The notes under the pieces were generated by a model. It ran no database searches, was not told the DNA's origin, and saw only the letters and a program-made list of their open reading frames with translations. Position numbers and translations under genes: made by a program. Positions 1 to 5,801 of a stretch of DNA of 5,801 nucleotides are shown here, piece after piece; within the stretch, counting starts at the first letter, position 1, and every line of letters begins with the position of its first letter. This DNA comes from an uncultured Rikenellaceae bacterium (GTDB taxonomy: Bacteria > Bacteroidota > Bacteroidia > Bacteroidales > Rikenellaceae), in assembly GCA_947038135.1 (NCBI GenBank), contig CAMQVM010000112.1, positions 1 through 5,801 on the forward strand. Direction: 5' to 3'.

Positions 1-1778
1 TTAGCCTTTCCGACTCCGACTCCTATTATATTCTGCATCTCCTCAATGGTTATAGGATACTGAGTAACCATATCTTCAAGAGATGGGTCCTGAAATATTA
101 CGAATGGAGGTAGATTCATTCGTTTAGCGATTTTTTTACGTAACTCTTTAAGCATATTAAAAAGTTCTTGGTCGCTAGCTCCACCCGATGGTGGCTTTAA
201 CATAGACATTACGTCATTTTCGTTATCAAAAGTATACTCGTTATCTTTGCTCAATTCTATAAAATAAGGATTAATTATATAATTTCGACCTGCTTCGTTA
301 ATTACTAGCAGACCGTAATTTTCAATGTTTTTATCTACAAACCCCATCACTATACAACACCTTACAACAGTGTTCCAATAGTTGCTATCTCTATTTTGGT
401 CTTTTTCAATACCAAAATACTCTAGCTGATCATGTTTATACGATTTAATAAATGTTGTAGATTTGCCAACAAGCAAGTCTACAAGGTGGTCCGATTTAAA
501 TTTGTCACCTATAGCCATTAAAGCTTTAAGTGCTGTAACGACCGATTGAGTAGCCTCAAACGCAACTTTTGGTGTAAGGCAATTATCGCAGCACTTACAA
601 TCTTTAGCATTATACACCTCACCAAAATAGTGAAGCAGCGATTTACGCCTACAAAGCGACGACTCCGCATACGACACTGTTTCAAGGAGAAGCAGCTTAC
701 TAATTTCTTGTTCTGCAACAGGCTTTCCTTGCATAAACTTCTCTAGCTTTTTAATATCTTTGTAGCTATAAAAGACTATACAATGTCCCTCACCGCCATC
801 TCTTCCTGCACGCCCAGTCTCTTGATAGTATCCTTCAAGACTCTTAGGAATATCATAATGTATCACATACCTCACATCAGGCTTATCGATACCCATACCA
901 AAGGCAATGGTTGCCACAATGACATCTACATCTTCACGTAGAAACATATCTTGATGATCAGCACGACTACTACTATCCATTCCTGCATGATACTGAAGAG
1001 CCTTTATGCCATTAACCTTTAAAGCATTGGTTATCTCTTCAACCTTTTTGCGGCTAAGACAATATATAATACCCGACTTTCCGATATTACCCTTTATATA
1101 CTTTATGATCTGCCTAGTAGTGTCAACTTTAGATCGCACCTCATAATAGAGGTTCGGTCTATTAAAAGACGACCTAAAGGTTAGAGCATTCTGCATAGCA
1201 AGATTTTTTTGTATATCAAGCTGCACCTTTGGTGTTGCTGTTGCTGTAAGTGCAATGATCGGCGCAATCGCAATATCTGTAATGATAGGGCGTATACGTC
1301 GATACTCTGGGCGGAAATCATGTCCCCACTCTGATATACAATGCGCCTCATCAATAGCATAAAAAGATATCTTTATCTTCTTCAGAAACTGTATATTTTC
1401 CTCTTTGGTGAGCGACTCTGGTGCAAGAAACAAAAGTTTAGTTTTTCCCTGCATAACATCGTCCTTTACCTTCGCTGTTGCCCCCTTGTTTAGGGAGGAA
1501 TTTAAGAAGTGTGCAATACAATCATCTGACGAAAAACCACGCATTGTATCTACCTGATTTTTCATAAGCGCTATCAGTGGAGATATGATAATCGCCACCC
1601 CCTCCATAAGCAGTGCGGGCAGCTGATAACATAGGCTTTTTCCTCCACCTGTTGGCATGAGAACAAAAATGTCTTTGCCTCCTATAAGATTTTTAATAAT
1701 CTCTTCTTGATTTCCCTTAAAAGTAGGAAAACCAAAGTGTTTTTTTAACTCTTCTATCAATATCAAGTCCTCTTTCAT
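1..1778 (-). CDS. recQ: ATP-dependent DNA helicase RecQ, 3' end cut by the window edge
   Basis: Superfamily 2 3'-to-5' DNA helicase of recombination and repair. Translating the minus strand from ATG at 1778-1776 gives 592 uninterrupted residues, then a split codon at the window edge. Visible in order: motif 0 (F20, Q24), Walker A TGGGKS at 43-48 (K47), DEAH box at 143-146 followed by the RecQ aromatic loop (W151, HDFRP), TATATP at 178-183, motif VI QETGRAGRDG at 319-328 with candidate arginine fingers R323 and R326, zinc cysteines C376, C394, C397 and C400, a winged-helix region around 405-510, and the start of an HRDC domain from about 535. The last visible residues (VGVGKA) lie in the HRDC helix-hairpin-helix. 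As I recall, Bacteroides long-form RecQ is roughly 720-730 residues, so perhaps 130 residues are missing. AAAGGG abuts the ATG, which is too close for a normal Shine-Dalgarno. The N-terminus length fits the family. It is transcribed divergently from kdsD, and no functional link to the LPS genes is implied. Confidence 0.97.
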   Translation of the reverse strand, partial: MKEDLILIEELKKHFGFPTFKGNQEEIIKNLIGGKDIFVLMPTGGGKSLCYQLPALLMEGVAIIISPLIALMKNQVDTMRGFSSDDCIAHFLNSSLNKGATAKVKDDVMQGKTKLLFLAPESLTKEENIQFLKKIKISFYAIDEAHCISEWGHDFRPEYRRIRPIITDIAIAPIIALTATATPKVQLDIQKNLAMQNALTFRSSFNRPNLYYEVRSKVDTTRQIIKYIKGNIGKSGIIYCLSRKKVEEITNALKVNGIKALQYHAGMDSSSRADHQDMFLREDVDVIVATIAFGMGIDKPDVRYVIHYDIPKSLEGYYQETGRAGRDGGEGHCIVFYSYKDIKKLEKFMQGKPVAEQEISKLLLLETVSYAESSLCRRKSLLHYFGEVYNAKDCKCCDNCLTPKVAFEATQSVVTALKALMAIGDKFKSDHLVDLLVGKSTTFIKSYKHDQLEYFGIEKDQNRDSNYWNTVVRCCIVMGFVDKNIENYGLLVINEAGRNYIINPYFIELSKDNEYTFDNENDVMSMLKPPSGGASDQELFNMLKELRKKIAKRMNLPPFVIFQDPSLEDMVTQYPITIEEMQNIIGVGVGKA

Positions 1779-1870
1779 CCCTTTAACTATATGAAATTTA
1801 AATAGTTGATGTATCTAATGGTGTAATTACTACTTATGAAAGTAATATAAAAATAGATAATTTCAAAAAA

Positions 1871-1878
1871 CAAAGTTA
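1871..1878 (-). promoter_or_regulatory. recQ: Candidate -7 box for recQ (TAACTTTG on the minus strand)
   Basis: The minus strand reads TAACTTTG, an exact match to the Bacteroides -7 consensus TAnnTTTG. Transcription would start near 1864 and leave a leader of roughly 85 nt before the recQ ATG. No TTTG or TTG -33 element is visible at a suitable distance, so the call rests on the -7 box and its position in a divergent intergenic region. No other TAnnTTTG was found on this strand between here and the recQ start. Confidence 0.5.
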
Positions 1879-1884
1879 TCTTTG
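1877..1884 (+). promoter_or_regulatory. kdsD: Candidate -7 box for the kdsD-lptB operon (TATCTTTG)
   Basis: The plus strand reads TATCTTTG, an exact match to TAnnTTTG. Transcription would start near 1890 and leave a leader of about 20 nt before the kdsD ATG at 1912. It shares the bases TA (1877-1878) with the opposing box for recQ. No clear -33 TTTG is seen upstream, where the sequence is A/T-rich. The TTG at 1882-1884, a possible alternative kdsD start, lies inside this box. If the promoter is real, that codon is not transcribed, which supports the ATG start. Confidence 0.55.
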
Positions 1885-1911
1885 TGTAAAATAAATATAA
1901 TTTTACCTTAT

Positions 1912-2895
1912 ATGAAAGCAAAAAATAGTTTAGAAATTGTAAGATTTGCCACAGATATTATACAAACAGAAACCGAAGCAATAAGCAAATTAAGTAGCTA
2001 TATTGATGATGATTTTGTGTCTGTTTGCAACCTAATATTCGGCAAAAAAGGGAGAGTAATTATTACAGGAATAGGCAAGAGTGCTATCATTGCAAATAAG
2101 ATAACTGCCACCTTAAATTCTACAGGAACACCCTCTATGTTTTTGCACGCTGCAGATGCAATACATGGCGATTTGGGCATGATACAAAGTGACGATACGG
2201 TGATCTGTATCTCGAAAAGTGGAAACACTCCTGAGATAAAAGTTTTGATCCCTTTAATTCGCAATCTAGGCAAAGATACAAAGATTGTGGCGCTTGTTGG
2301 AAACACTGGTTCTTTTCTTGCTATCAACTCTGATTATATATTAAACTCTACGGTAGAGCGTGAGGCCTGCCCTATGAATTTAGCCCCAACATCAAGCACT
2401 ACGGCACAGCTAGTAATGGGTGATGCTTTATCTATGACACTAGTTTATATGCGAGGTTTTTCATCATCCGACTTTGCGAAGGTACACCCTGGTGGCGCAC
2501 TAGGCAAAAAATTATACCTTACAGTAAGCGATTTAATAAGCAAAAACATGACTCCTCAAGTATCTTTAACTGCATCAATAAATGAGGTTATCATCGAAAT
2601 ATCATCGAAAATGCTTGGTGCTACTGCTGTTATTGATAATAAAGGAGATCTAGCTGGCGTTATTACCGATGGAGACCTTAGACGAATGTTGCAAAGTGGT
2701 TGTGAAATATCAAACCTTACTGCTGAAAATATCATGAGTAAAAGCCCTAAGCATATCAACTCTACCGAGCTAGCAGTAAATGCCTTTAGCATAATGGAGA
2801 GTAACAAAATTACACAACTGCTAGTTTTAGATAGCAGCAACAAATATTGTGGCATAGTTCATATTCATAATGTTTTACAAGAGGGATTAATATAA
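1912..2895 (+). CDS. kdsD: Arabinose-5-phosphate isomerase (KdsD/KpsF/GutQ family, SIS plus two CBS domains)
   Basis: Interconverts D-ribulose 5-phosphate and D-arabinose 5-phosphate in the cytoplasm, the first committed step toward Kdo, the sugar linking lipid A to the LPS core. From ATG 1912 the protein is 327 residues, matching E. coli KdsD/KpsF (about 328). An in-frame TTG at 1882 would add ten residues but falls inside the promoter box, so ATG is preferred. The SIS domain covers about 30-185, with GIGKSA at 53-58, IHGDLGM at 84-90 and SKSGNTPE at 101-108. By alignment from memory with E. coli KdsD, the catalytic set is K56, H85, E108, E151 (in EACP) and H192 (in HPGGALGKKL). All are present, so the enzyme should be active. 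The tandem CBS domains cover about 205-265 (with ITDGDLRR at 251-258) and 272-327. lptB follows after 14 bp, probably cotranscribed. KdsD, KpsF and GutQ paralogues cannot be fully separated by sequence, but the lptB neighbour favours the LPS role. Confidence 0.95.
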   Translation: MKAKNSLEIVRFATDIIQTETEAISKLSSYIDDDFVSVCNLIFGKKGRVIITGIGKSAIIANKITATLNSTGTPSMFLHAADAIHGDLGMIQSDDTVICISKSGNTPEIKVLIPLIRNLGKDTKIVALVGNTGSFLAINSDYILNSTVEREACPMNLAPTSSTTAQLVMGDALSMTLVYMRGFSSSDFAKVHPGGALGKKLYLTVSDLISKNMTPQVSLTASINEVIIEISSKMLGATAVIDNKGDLAGVITDGDLRRMLQSGCEISNLTAENIMSKSPKHINSTELAVNAFSIMESNKITQLLVLDSSNKYCGIVHIHNVLQEGLI

Positions 2896-2909
2896 AATTA
2901 ATATTTATT

Positions 2910-3632
2910 ATGAAGTTACATACACATAACCTAGTAAAGATATATAAAAACCGCACCGTTGTTAACGATGTATCTATTGAGGTTGAACAAGGAGAGATAG
3001 TTGGACTTTTAGGTCCAAATGGTGCAGGCAAGACAACTACATTTAATATGGCGGTAGGCTTAGTGAAGCCCAATAGCGGTAAAATATTTTTAGATGACCT
3101 TGATATAACAAAACTCCCAATATATAAAAGAGCACAATATGGAGTTGGATACCTTGCACAAGAGGCATCAGTATTTCGCACCCTTAGCGTAGAAGACAAC
3201 ATACGCTCAGTACTTGAGATGACAAACTACTCAAAAGAGTATCAACGTGACCGCCTAGAGACACTTATAGATGAGTTTAGGCTTCATAAGGTTCGTAAAA
3301 ACATGGGTATACACCTCTCTGGTGGTGAACGCAGGCGTATAGAGATAGCTCGTGCTGTTGCTATAAATCCTAAATTTATACTTCTTGATGAGCCTTTTGC
3401 TGGGGTAGACCCTATTGCCGTAGAGGACATACAGACGATTGTTCGCTCACTGAAAGATAAAAATATTGGGGTGATAATCACCGACCATAATGTGCATGAA
3501 ACTTTAGATGTTACAGATCGTACATACTTACTTTTTGAAGGCAAAATATTAAAATCAGGTAGCGCACAAGACCTTGCCGATGATGAGATGGTACGTAAAG
3601 TATACCTTGGTAAAGACTTTAAGCTTCGATAG
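2910..3632 (+). CDS. lptB: LPS export ABC transporter ATP-binding protein LptB
   Basis: Cytoplasmic ATPase of the LptB2FG complex, which extracts LPS from the inner membrane and pushes it across the Lpt bridge to the outer membrane. The protein is 240 residues, close to E. coli LptB (241). Visible motifs are Walker A GPNGAGKT at 35-42 (K41), Q-loop Q84 in GYLAQEASVF, signature LSGGERRR at 136-143, Walker B and catalytic glutamate at FILLDEPF (D160, E161), FAGVDP at 163-168 and switch histidine H193 in ITDHNV. GYLAQEASVF, LSGGERRR and the VYLGKDF C-terminus are LptB features rather than those of generic ABC ATPases. The gap from kdsD is 14 bp with no Shine-Dalgarno, as usual in this phylum. 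kdsC, lptC and lptA, which separate kdsD from lptB in E. coli, are absent here. The last three codons and the stop lie inside the first units of an 11-bp tandem repeat. Confidence 0.97.
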   Translation: MKLHTHNLVKIYKNRTVVNDVSIEVEQGEIVGLLGPNGAGKTTTFNMAVGLVKPNSGKIFLDDLDITKLPIYKRAQYGVGYLAQEASVFRTLSVEDNIRSVLEMTNYSKEYQRDRLETLIDEFRLHKVRKNMGIHLSGGERRRIEIARAVAINPKFILLDEPFAGVDPIAVEDIQTIVRSLKDKNIGVIITDHNVHETLDVTDRTYLLFEGKILKSGSAQDLADDEMVRKVYLGKDFKLR

Positions 3633-3675
3633 AGCTTTGATAGAGCTTCGATATATCTTTATCAAAGCTTTGATA
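3621..3675. repeat. 11-bp tandem repeat starting in the lptB stop region
   Basis: Consecutive 11-mers are AAGCTTCGATA (3621-3631), GAGCTTTGATA (3632-3642), GAGCTTCGATA (3643-3653), a divergent unit TATCTTTATCA (3654-3664) and AAGCTTTGATA (3665-3675). Four of the five units match at 9 or more of 11 positions pairwise, and all five stay in an exact 11-bp register. The first unit encodes the last residues of LptB (K-L-R) and two bases of the stop codon. Replication slippage is a likely origin. A binding array with one site per helical turn is possible but unsupported. Confidence 0.8.
3630..3672 (+). other. Alternative RNA stem competing with the palindrome hairpin
   Basis: Bases 3630-3645 can pair with 3657-3672 to give a 16-bp stem with 13 Watson-Crick and 3 G-U pairs (3630:3672, 3632:3670, 3643:3659) and an 11-nt loop at 3646-3656. 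It uses bases 3657-3672 that the palindromic hairpin also needs, so only one can form at a time. The 5' arm begins at the lptB stop codon, where a terminating ribosome would cover it. The base pairing is read directly from the sequence; any regulatory role is inference. Confidence 0.4.
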
Positions 3676-3681
3676 AAGATA
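3654..3681. repeat. Perfect 28-bp palindrome after lptB, possible hairpin or terminator
   Basis: The 28 bases are their own exact reverse complement, centred on AAGCTT at 3665-3670. As RNA they fold into a 12-bp stem (3654-3665 with 3670-3681) and an AGCU loop. The stem is A/U-rich and has no U-tract after it, so it is not a textbook intrinsic terminator. It could still act as a 3'-end stabiliser, a weak terminator or a dimeric protein operator. Each half carries TATCTTTA, one base from the -7 consensus TAnnTTTG, but a TTTG at 3636-3639 is only 14 bp upstream, too close for a normal -33 box. Confidence 0.75.
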
Positions 3682-3700
3682 CCAACAACGACCAACAAGA
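3681..3700 (+). repeat. Short direct repeat in the sulfatase leader
   Basis: ACCAACAACG is followed at once by ACCAACAAGA, two 10-bp units matching at 8 positions. It sits between the palindrome and the sulfatase start, in what would be an unstructured C/A-rich leader. Its function is unknown, and chance or slippage is the simplest explanation. Confidence 0.5.
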
Positions 3701-3716
3701 CTTAAATGGATAGATT

Positions 3717-5579
3717 ATGAGAACAAGAATATCATTTATTTTAGGAGGTGCAGCCTGTTGTTCGGCTGCCACCGCTCAAGAGTTAAAACCCAATATTGTA
3801 TGGGTAATGATGGAAGATGTCGCAGCCGACTACCTATCTATCTACAATAAAAAAGGAGGAGCGCACACTCCCAACGCTGAGATGCTCATCAAAGATGGTG
3901 TACAGTTCAACAACGCATACAGCAATGCACCAGTAAGCTCTGCTGCACGCTCTACCTTAACATCGGGCTGTTATGCAAATAGAACAGCAATAGGATTCCA
4001 CCGCTCTATGCAGTCGGTAAACCTACCTTCAGATGTAAAATCTGTATCAGCATATCTACGTAGCGCAGGCTACTACACCACAAATTCTAAAAAGCAAGAC
4101 TACAACTATGTACTCGAAGATGATGTATGGGATAACGGCTCTGCATCAACTACAGCATGGCGTGACCGACCAACCCCCACAACACCATTCTTTCATACTA
4201 TAACCTTTGCTCGTTGCCACGAGAGCTGCCTGCACTTCAAGGCTGCATCAGTAGACAAAGTGCCTACACGCTACAACCCTAACAATGTAAAAGTTGCACC
4301 TTTCCACCCCAACACAAAACTTATGCGTTACACCTACGCCACATTTTACGATAGAATTAACGATGTAGATGCACAAATGGGTGAGGTGGTGAACGAGCTA
4401 CGAAAAGATAGCCTACTCAACAACACCTTTATATTTTTCTTTGGAGATAATGGCGGTGCGTTACCTGCAACGAAGGGTTACACAGGAGAACAAGGGCTAC
4501 GTGTACCATTAGTAGTTTATATTCCACCACAATGGCGAGATAAGCTTGACCTTCCAATAGGTAGTAGCGTTGATGGCTTTGTAAGCTTTGTAGATTTTGC
4601 TCCAACGATTCTTAACTTAGCAGGCATAGAGATACCTAAACCGCTTGATGGCACACCATTTATGGGCACAGACATTAAATACAGCGAGCTAAACAGCCGA
4701 GATAAGGTGTATGGCTATGGAGATCGCTACGATGAATTATATGCCTTTACACGCACTCTACGCAAAGGCAATATGAAGTATGTGCGCAACTTTCAATCAT
4801 ACAACCCTAAATCACTACACGCTTTTTATCGCTACCGCATGGCAGCCTTTACCGAGTGGAGAGAGCTTTATAAAGAGGGAGTATTAACAGATGTGCAGTC
4901 AAGGTTTTTCGAGAAGCAGGCACCACAAGAGCTATACGACCTATCTATCGACCCATACGAAACCAACAACCTTGCCTTTGACCTTAGCTACAATACTGAG
5001 CTTAAAAAGATGAGTGCAATGCTACAAGACCAAATGGTTGAAATCTTAGATATTGGTTACTTCCCTGAGCATGAGTGGATAGATGGCATTAAAGAAGACA
5101 ACTCACCTACACGCTTTACTTCTGAAAATAGCAGCCGCATAAAAGATATCGCAGCTGTTACAGAGCTAGCAATAACAGATTTTGATAAGTCTAAAGGTAA
5201 AATTGCTAAGGCATTAATTAGCAAAGATTGCATAATTCGATACTGGGCACTTATCAGCTGCCTTGAACATGGTGAAGATGCTGCATCACTTAAAGAGCAG
5301 GTATCAAAGTTAGAAGATGATGATAATGGCTATATTCGTAGTAAGTCGCTGCTGTTTGCTGCAATCAACGACAAACAAAATATTAATACAGAAAACATTG
5401 GATCTAAAGTAAAAGAGGCATACAAGATGGCAACATCAGATGGTGAGAGGCTAATGATACTTAATGATATAGTATATCTCAATGATGTGTTAAAATGTGA
5501 TATTGACATGAATGATATCACCTATATCAAAAAGCAGAATAAAGGTATTCTTCACCGCCTTGACTACCTTAATAGGTAA
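3717..5579 (+). CDS. Exported Ser-type sulfatase, sulfamidase-like, with HEAT-like C-terminal extension
   Basis: Formylglycine-dependent sulfatase, probably periplasmic, removing sulfate from a sulfated glycan. A signal peptide (basic RTR, then hydrophobic, cleavage likely after ATA at 18-20) precedes the alkaline-phosphatase-like fold. Active-site features are E33-D34 in PNIVWVMMED (metal), S74 in the modification motif S-S-A-A-R (74-78), H168 in the CHES segment, D244-N245 in GDNGG (metal) and K253 before the LRVP segment. Serine at 74 means oxidation would need a radical-SAM anSME enzyme, which is not in this window. The ED metal pair, the APVxxAARSTLxxG and HESCLH patterns, and the Y-x-R-I/V-x-D-x-D segment resemble heparan N-sulfatase (SGSH)-like bacterial sulfatases; the substrate cannot be assigned. 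Residues from about 470 to 620 are helical, with a HEAT-like segment around 496-517 (KALISKDCIIRYWALISCLE). This makes the protein longer than a typical 450-550-residue sulfatase. No clear Shine-Dalgarno is seen. The next gene follows after 27 bp, so cotranscription is likely. Confidence 0.92.
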   Translation: MRTRISFILGGAACCSAATAQELKPNIVWVMMEDVAADYLSIYNKKGGAHTPNAEMLIKDGVQFNNAYSNAPVSSAARSTLTSGCYANRTAIGFHRSMQSVNLPSDVKSVSAYLRSAGYYTTNSKKQDYNYVLEDDVWDNGSASTTAWRDRPTPTTPFFHTITFARCHESCLHFKAASVDKVPTRYNPNNVKVAPFHPNTKLMRYTYATFYDRINDVDAQMGEVVNELRKDSLLNNTFIFFFGDNGGALPATKGYTGEQGLRVPLVVYIPPQWRDKLDLPIGSSVDGFVSFVDFAPTILNLAGIEIPKPLDGTPFMGTDIKYSELNSRDKVYGYGDRYDELYAFTRTLRKGNMKYVRNFQSYNPKSLHAFYRYRMAAFTEWRELYKEGVLTDVQSRFFEKQAPQELYDLSIDPYETNNLAFDLSYNTELKKMSAMLQDQMVEILDIGYFPEHEWIDGIKEDNSPTRFTSENSSRIKDIAAVTELAITDFDKSKGKIAKALISKDCIIRYWALISCLEHGEDAASLKEQVSKLEDDDNGYIRSKSLLFAAINDKQNINTENIGSKVKEAYKMATSDGERLMILNDIVYLNDVLKCDIDMNDITYIKKQNKGILHRLDYLNR

Positions 5580-5606
5580 CACATAATAATTTTAATAGTA
5601 AAACAG

Positions 5607-5801
5607 ATGATAAAAAAAATTACACTTACAGCTATTCTTATATCTATCTCCTCTTTTGCCATATCACAAACTAGCTCATTAGCAGCTTATACTCCCATAA
5701 AGCAAGAGCAGAAGAGCAAACTTAGGAGCAATAAAACATATCAAATATTAGAAACACCTATTATATTGATAGGTACAGGGCTCGCCTACAAGACATTTGA
5801 C
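5607..5801 (+). CDS. Exported protein, 5' part only; possibly a PAP2-type phosphatase
   Basis: ATG at 5607 opens 65 codons that continue past the window end. Residues 1-20 form a signal peptide: K3-K4, a hydrophobic stretch ITLTAILISISSFA, and a likely cleavage site AIS before Q21. A polar linker follows (about 22-49, rich in K, Q and S), then a hydrophobic segment TPIILIGTGLAYKTFD (50-65). That last segment resembles, from memory, the region ahead of the LRN and DDYLQY motifs in secreted Bacteroides PAP2-family membrane phosphatases. The diagnostic KxxxxxxRP, SGH and R/H motifs lie outside the window, so the family call is a guess. Presence of a gene is fairly sure: the start, signal peptide and open frame agree. 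The 27-bp gap after the sulfatase stop holds no promoter or terminator that I can see, which suggests an operon with the sulfatase. Confidence 0.75.
   Translation, partial: MIKKITLTAILISISSFAISQTSSLAAYTPIKQEQKSKLRSNKTYQILETPIILIGTGLAYKTFD

Larger units (their letters stand above)
1870..1885. repeat. Inverted repeat joining the two divergent -7 boxes
   Basis: ACAAAG-TTAT-CTTTGT is a 6-bp inverted repeat around a 4-bp centre. The symmetry makes each arm the TTTG half of a -7 box on one strand, so one 16-bp element could melt and fire in both directions. It could also be an operator half-site pair, but nothing in the window identifies a regulator for it. The rest of the 133-bp intergenic region (1779-1911) is A/T-rich with no other strong signal. 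Confidence 0.6.

Noticed and set aside
1831..1844. Small hairpin TACTT-ATGA-AAGTA between recQ and kdsD
   Set aside because: A 5-bp A/T-rich stem in an A/T-rich spacer is expected by chance, and there is no U-tract or other supporting signal.
1882..1911. TTG start ten codons upstream of the kdsD ATG
   Set aside because: The codon lies inside the candidate -7 box, would be upstream of the transcription start, and would make the protein longer than the family norm.
1998..2327. Long open frames antisense to kdsD, lptB, recQ and the sulfatase
   Set aside because: They overlap strongly supported genes, show no family motifs, and are shadows of the real reading frames.
3654..3661. TATCTTTA as a -7 box for the sulfatase gene
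   Set aside because: It misses the final G of TAnnTTTG, its symmetry is explained by the palindrome, and the nearest TTTG upstream is only 14 bp away.
3742..3749. Strong Shine-Dalgarno-like TAGGAGGT inside the sulfatase gene
   Set aside because: It encodes part of the signal peptide (L-G-G), no ATG follows at a usable distance, and starting later would remove the signal peptide.
3750..3758. Lipoprotein lipobox ending at C14 of the sulfatase
   Set aside because: The -3 position is glycine (GAAC) rather than leucine, valine or isoleucine, and a good ATA signal-peptidase I site follows.

Overview
The window is AT-rich bacterial DNA that reads as a Bacteroidales-type chromosome. Three things support this. 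RecQ closely follows the Bacteroides long-form RecQ pattern. Start codons lack clear Shine-Dalgarno sequences. The one recognisable promoter motif is the Bacteroides-type -7 box TAnnTTTG. Genus and species cannot be fixed from the sequence alone. No RNA gene, insertion sequence, CRISPR array, integrase or phage gene was seen, and no gene-free stretch exceeds about 135 bases.

Layout. Bases 1-1778 (minus strand) hold recQ, a DNA-repair helicase that runs off the left edge inside its HRDC domain. A 133-bp divergent intergenic region follows. Its centre, 1870-1885, is a small inverted repeat that carries a -7 box on each strand, so recQ and kdsD may share one symmetric promoter. Bases 1912-2895 (plus) encode arabinose-5-phosphate isomerase (kdsD/kpsF type). 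After 14 bp, bases 2910-3632 encode the LPS-export ATPase LptB. These two form a small lipopolysaccharide operon: KdsD makes the precursor of Kdo, and LptB powers transport of finished LPS to the outer membrane.

Bases 3621-3700 are a compact, structured junction. An 11-bp tandem repeat starts in the last codons of lptB and is followed by a perfect 28-bp palindrome. Two mutually exclusive RNA hairpins can be drawn here. Bases 3717-5579 (plus) encode an exported sulfatase of the sulfamidase-like branch. It has serine, not cysteine, at the formylglycine position and a helical, HEAT-like C-terminal extension. After 27 bp a second exported protein begins at 5607 and leaves the window after 65 codons; a PAP2-type phosphatase is a weak guess for it.

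Overall the genes are ordinary: DNA repair, the LPS core pathway, and an envelope or glycan sulfatase. I see no clear novel defence or mobile system. The most unusual signals are non-coding: the symmetric divergent promoter and the repeat/palindrome structure after lptB.
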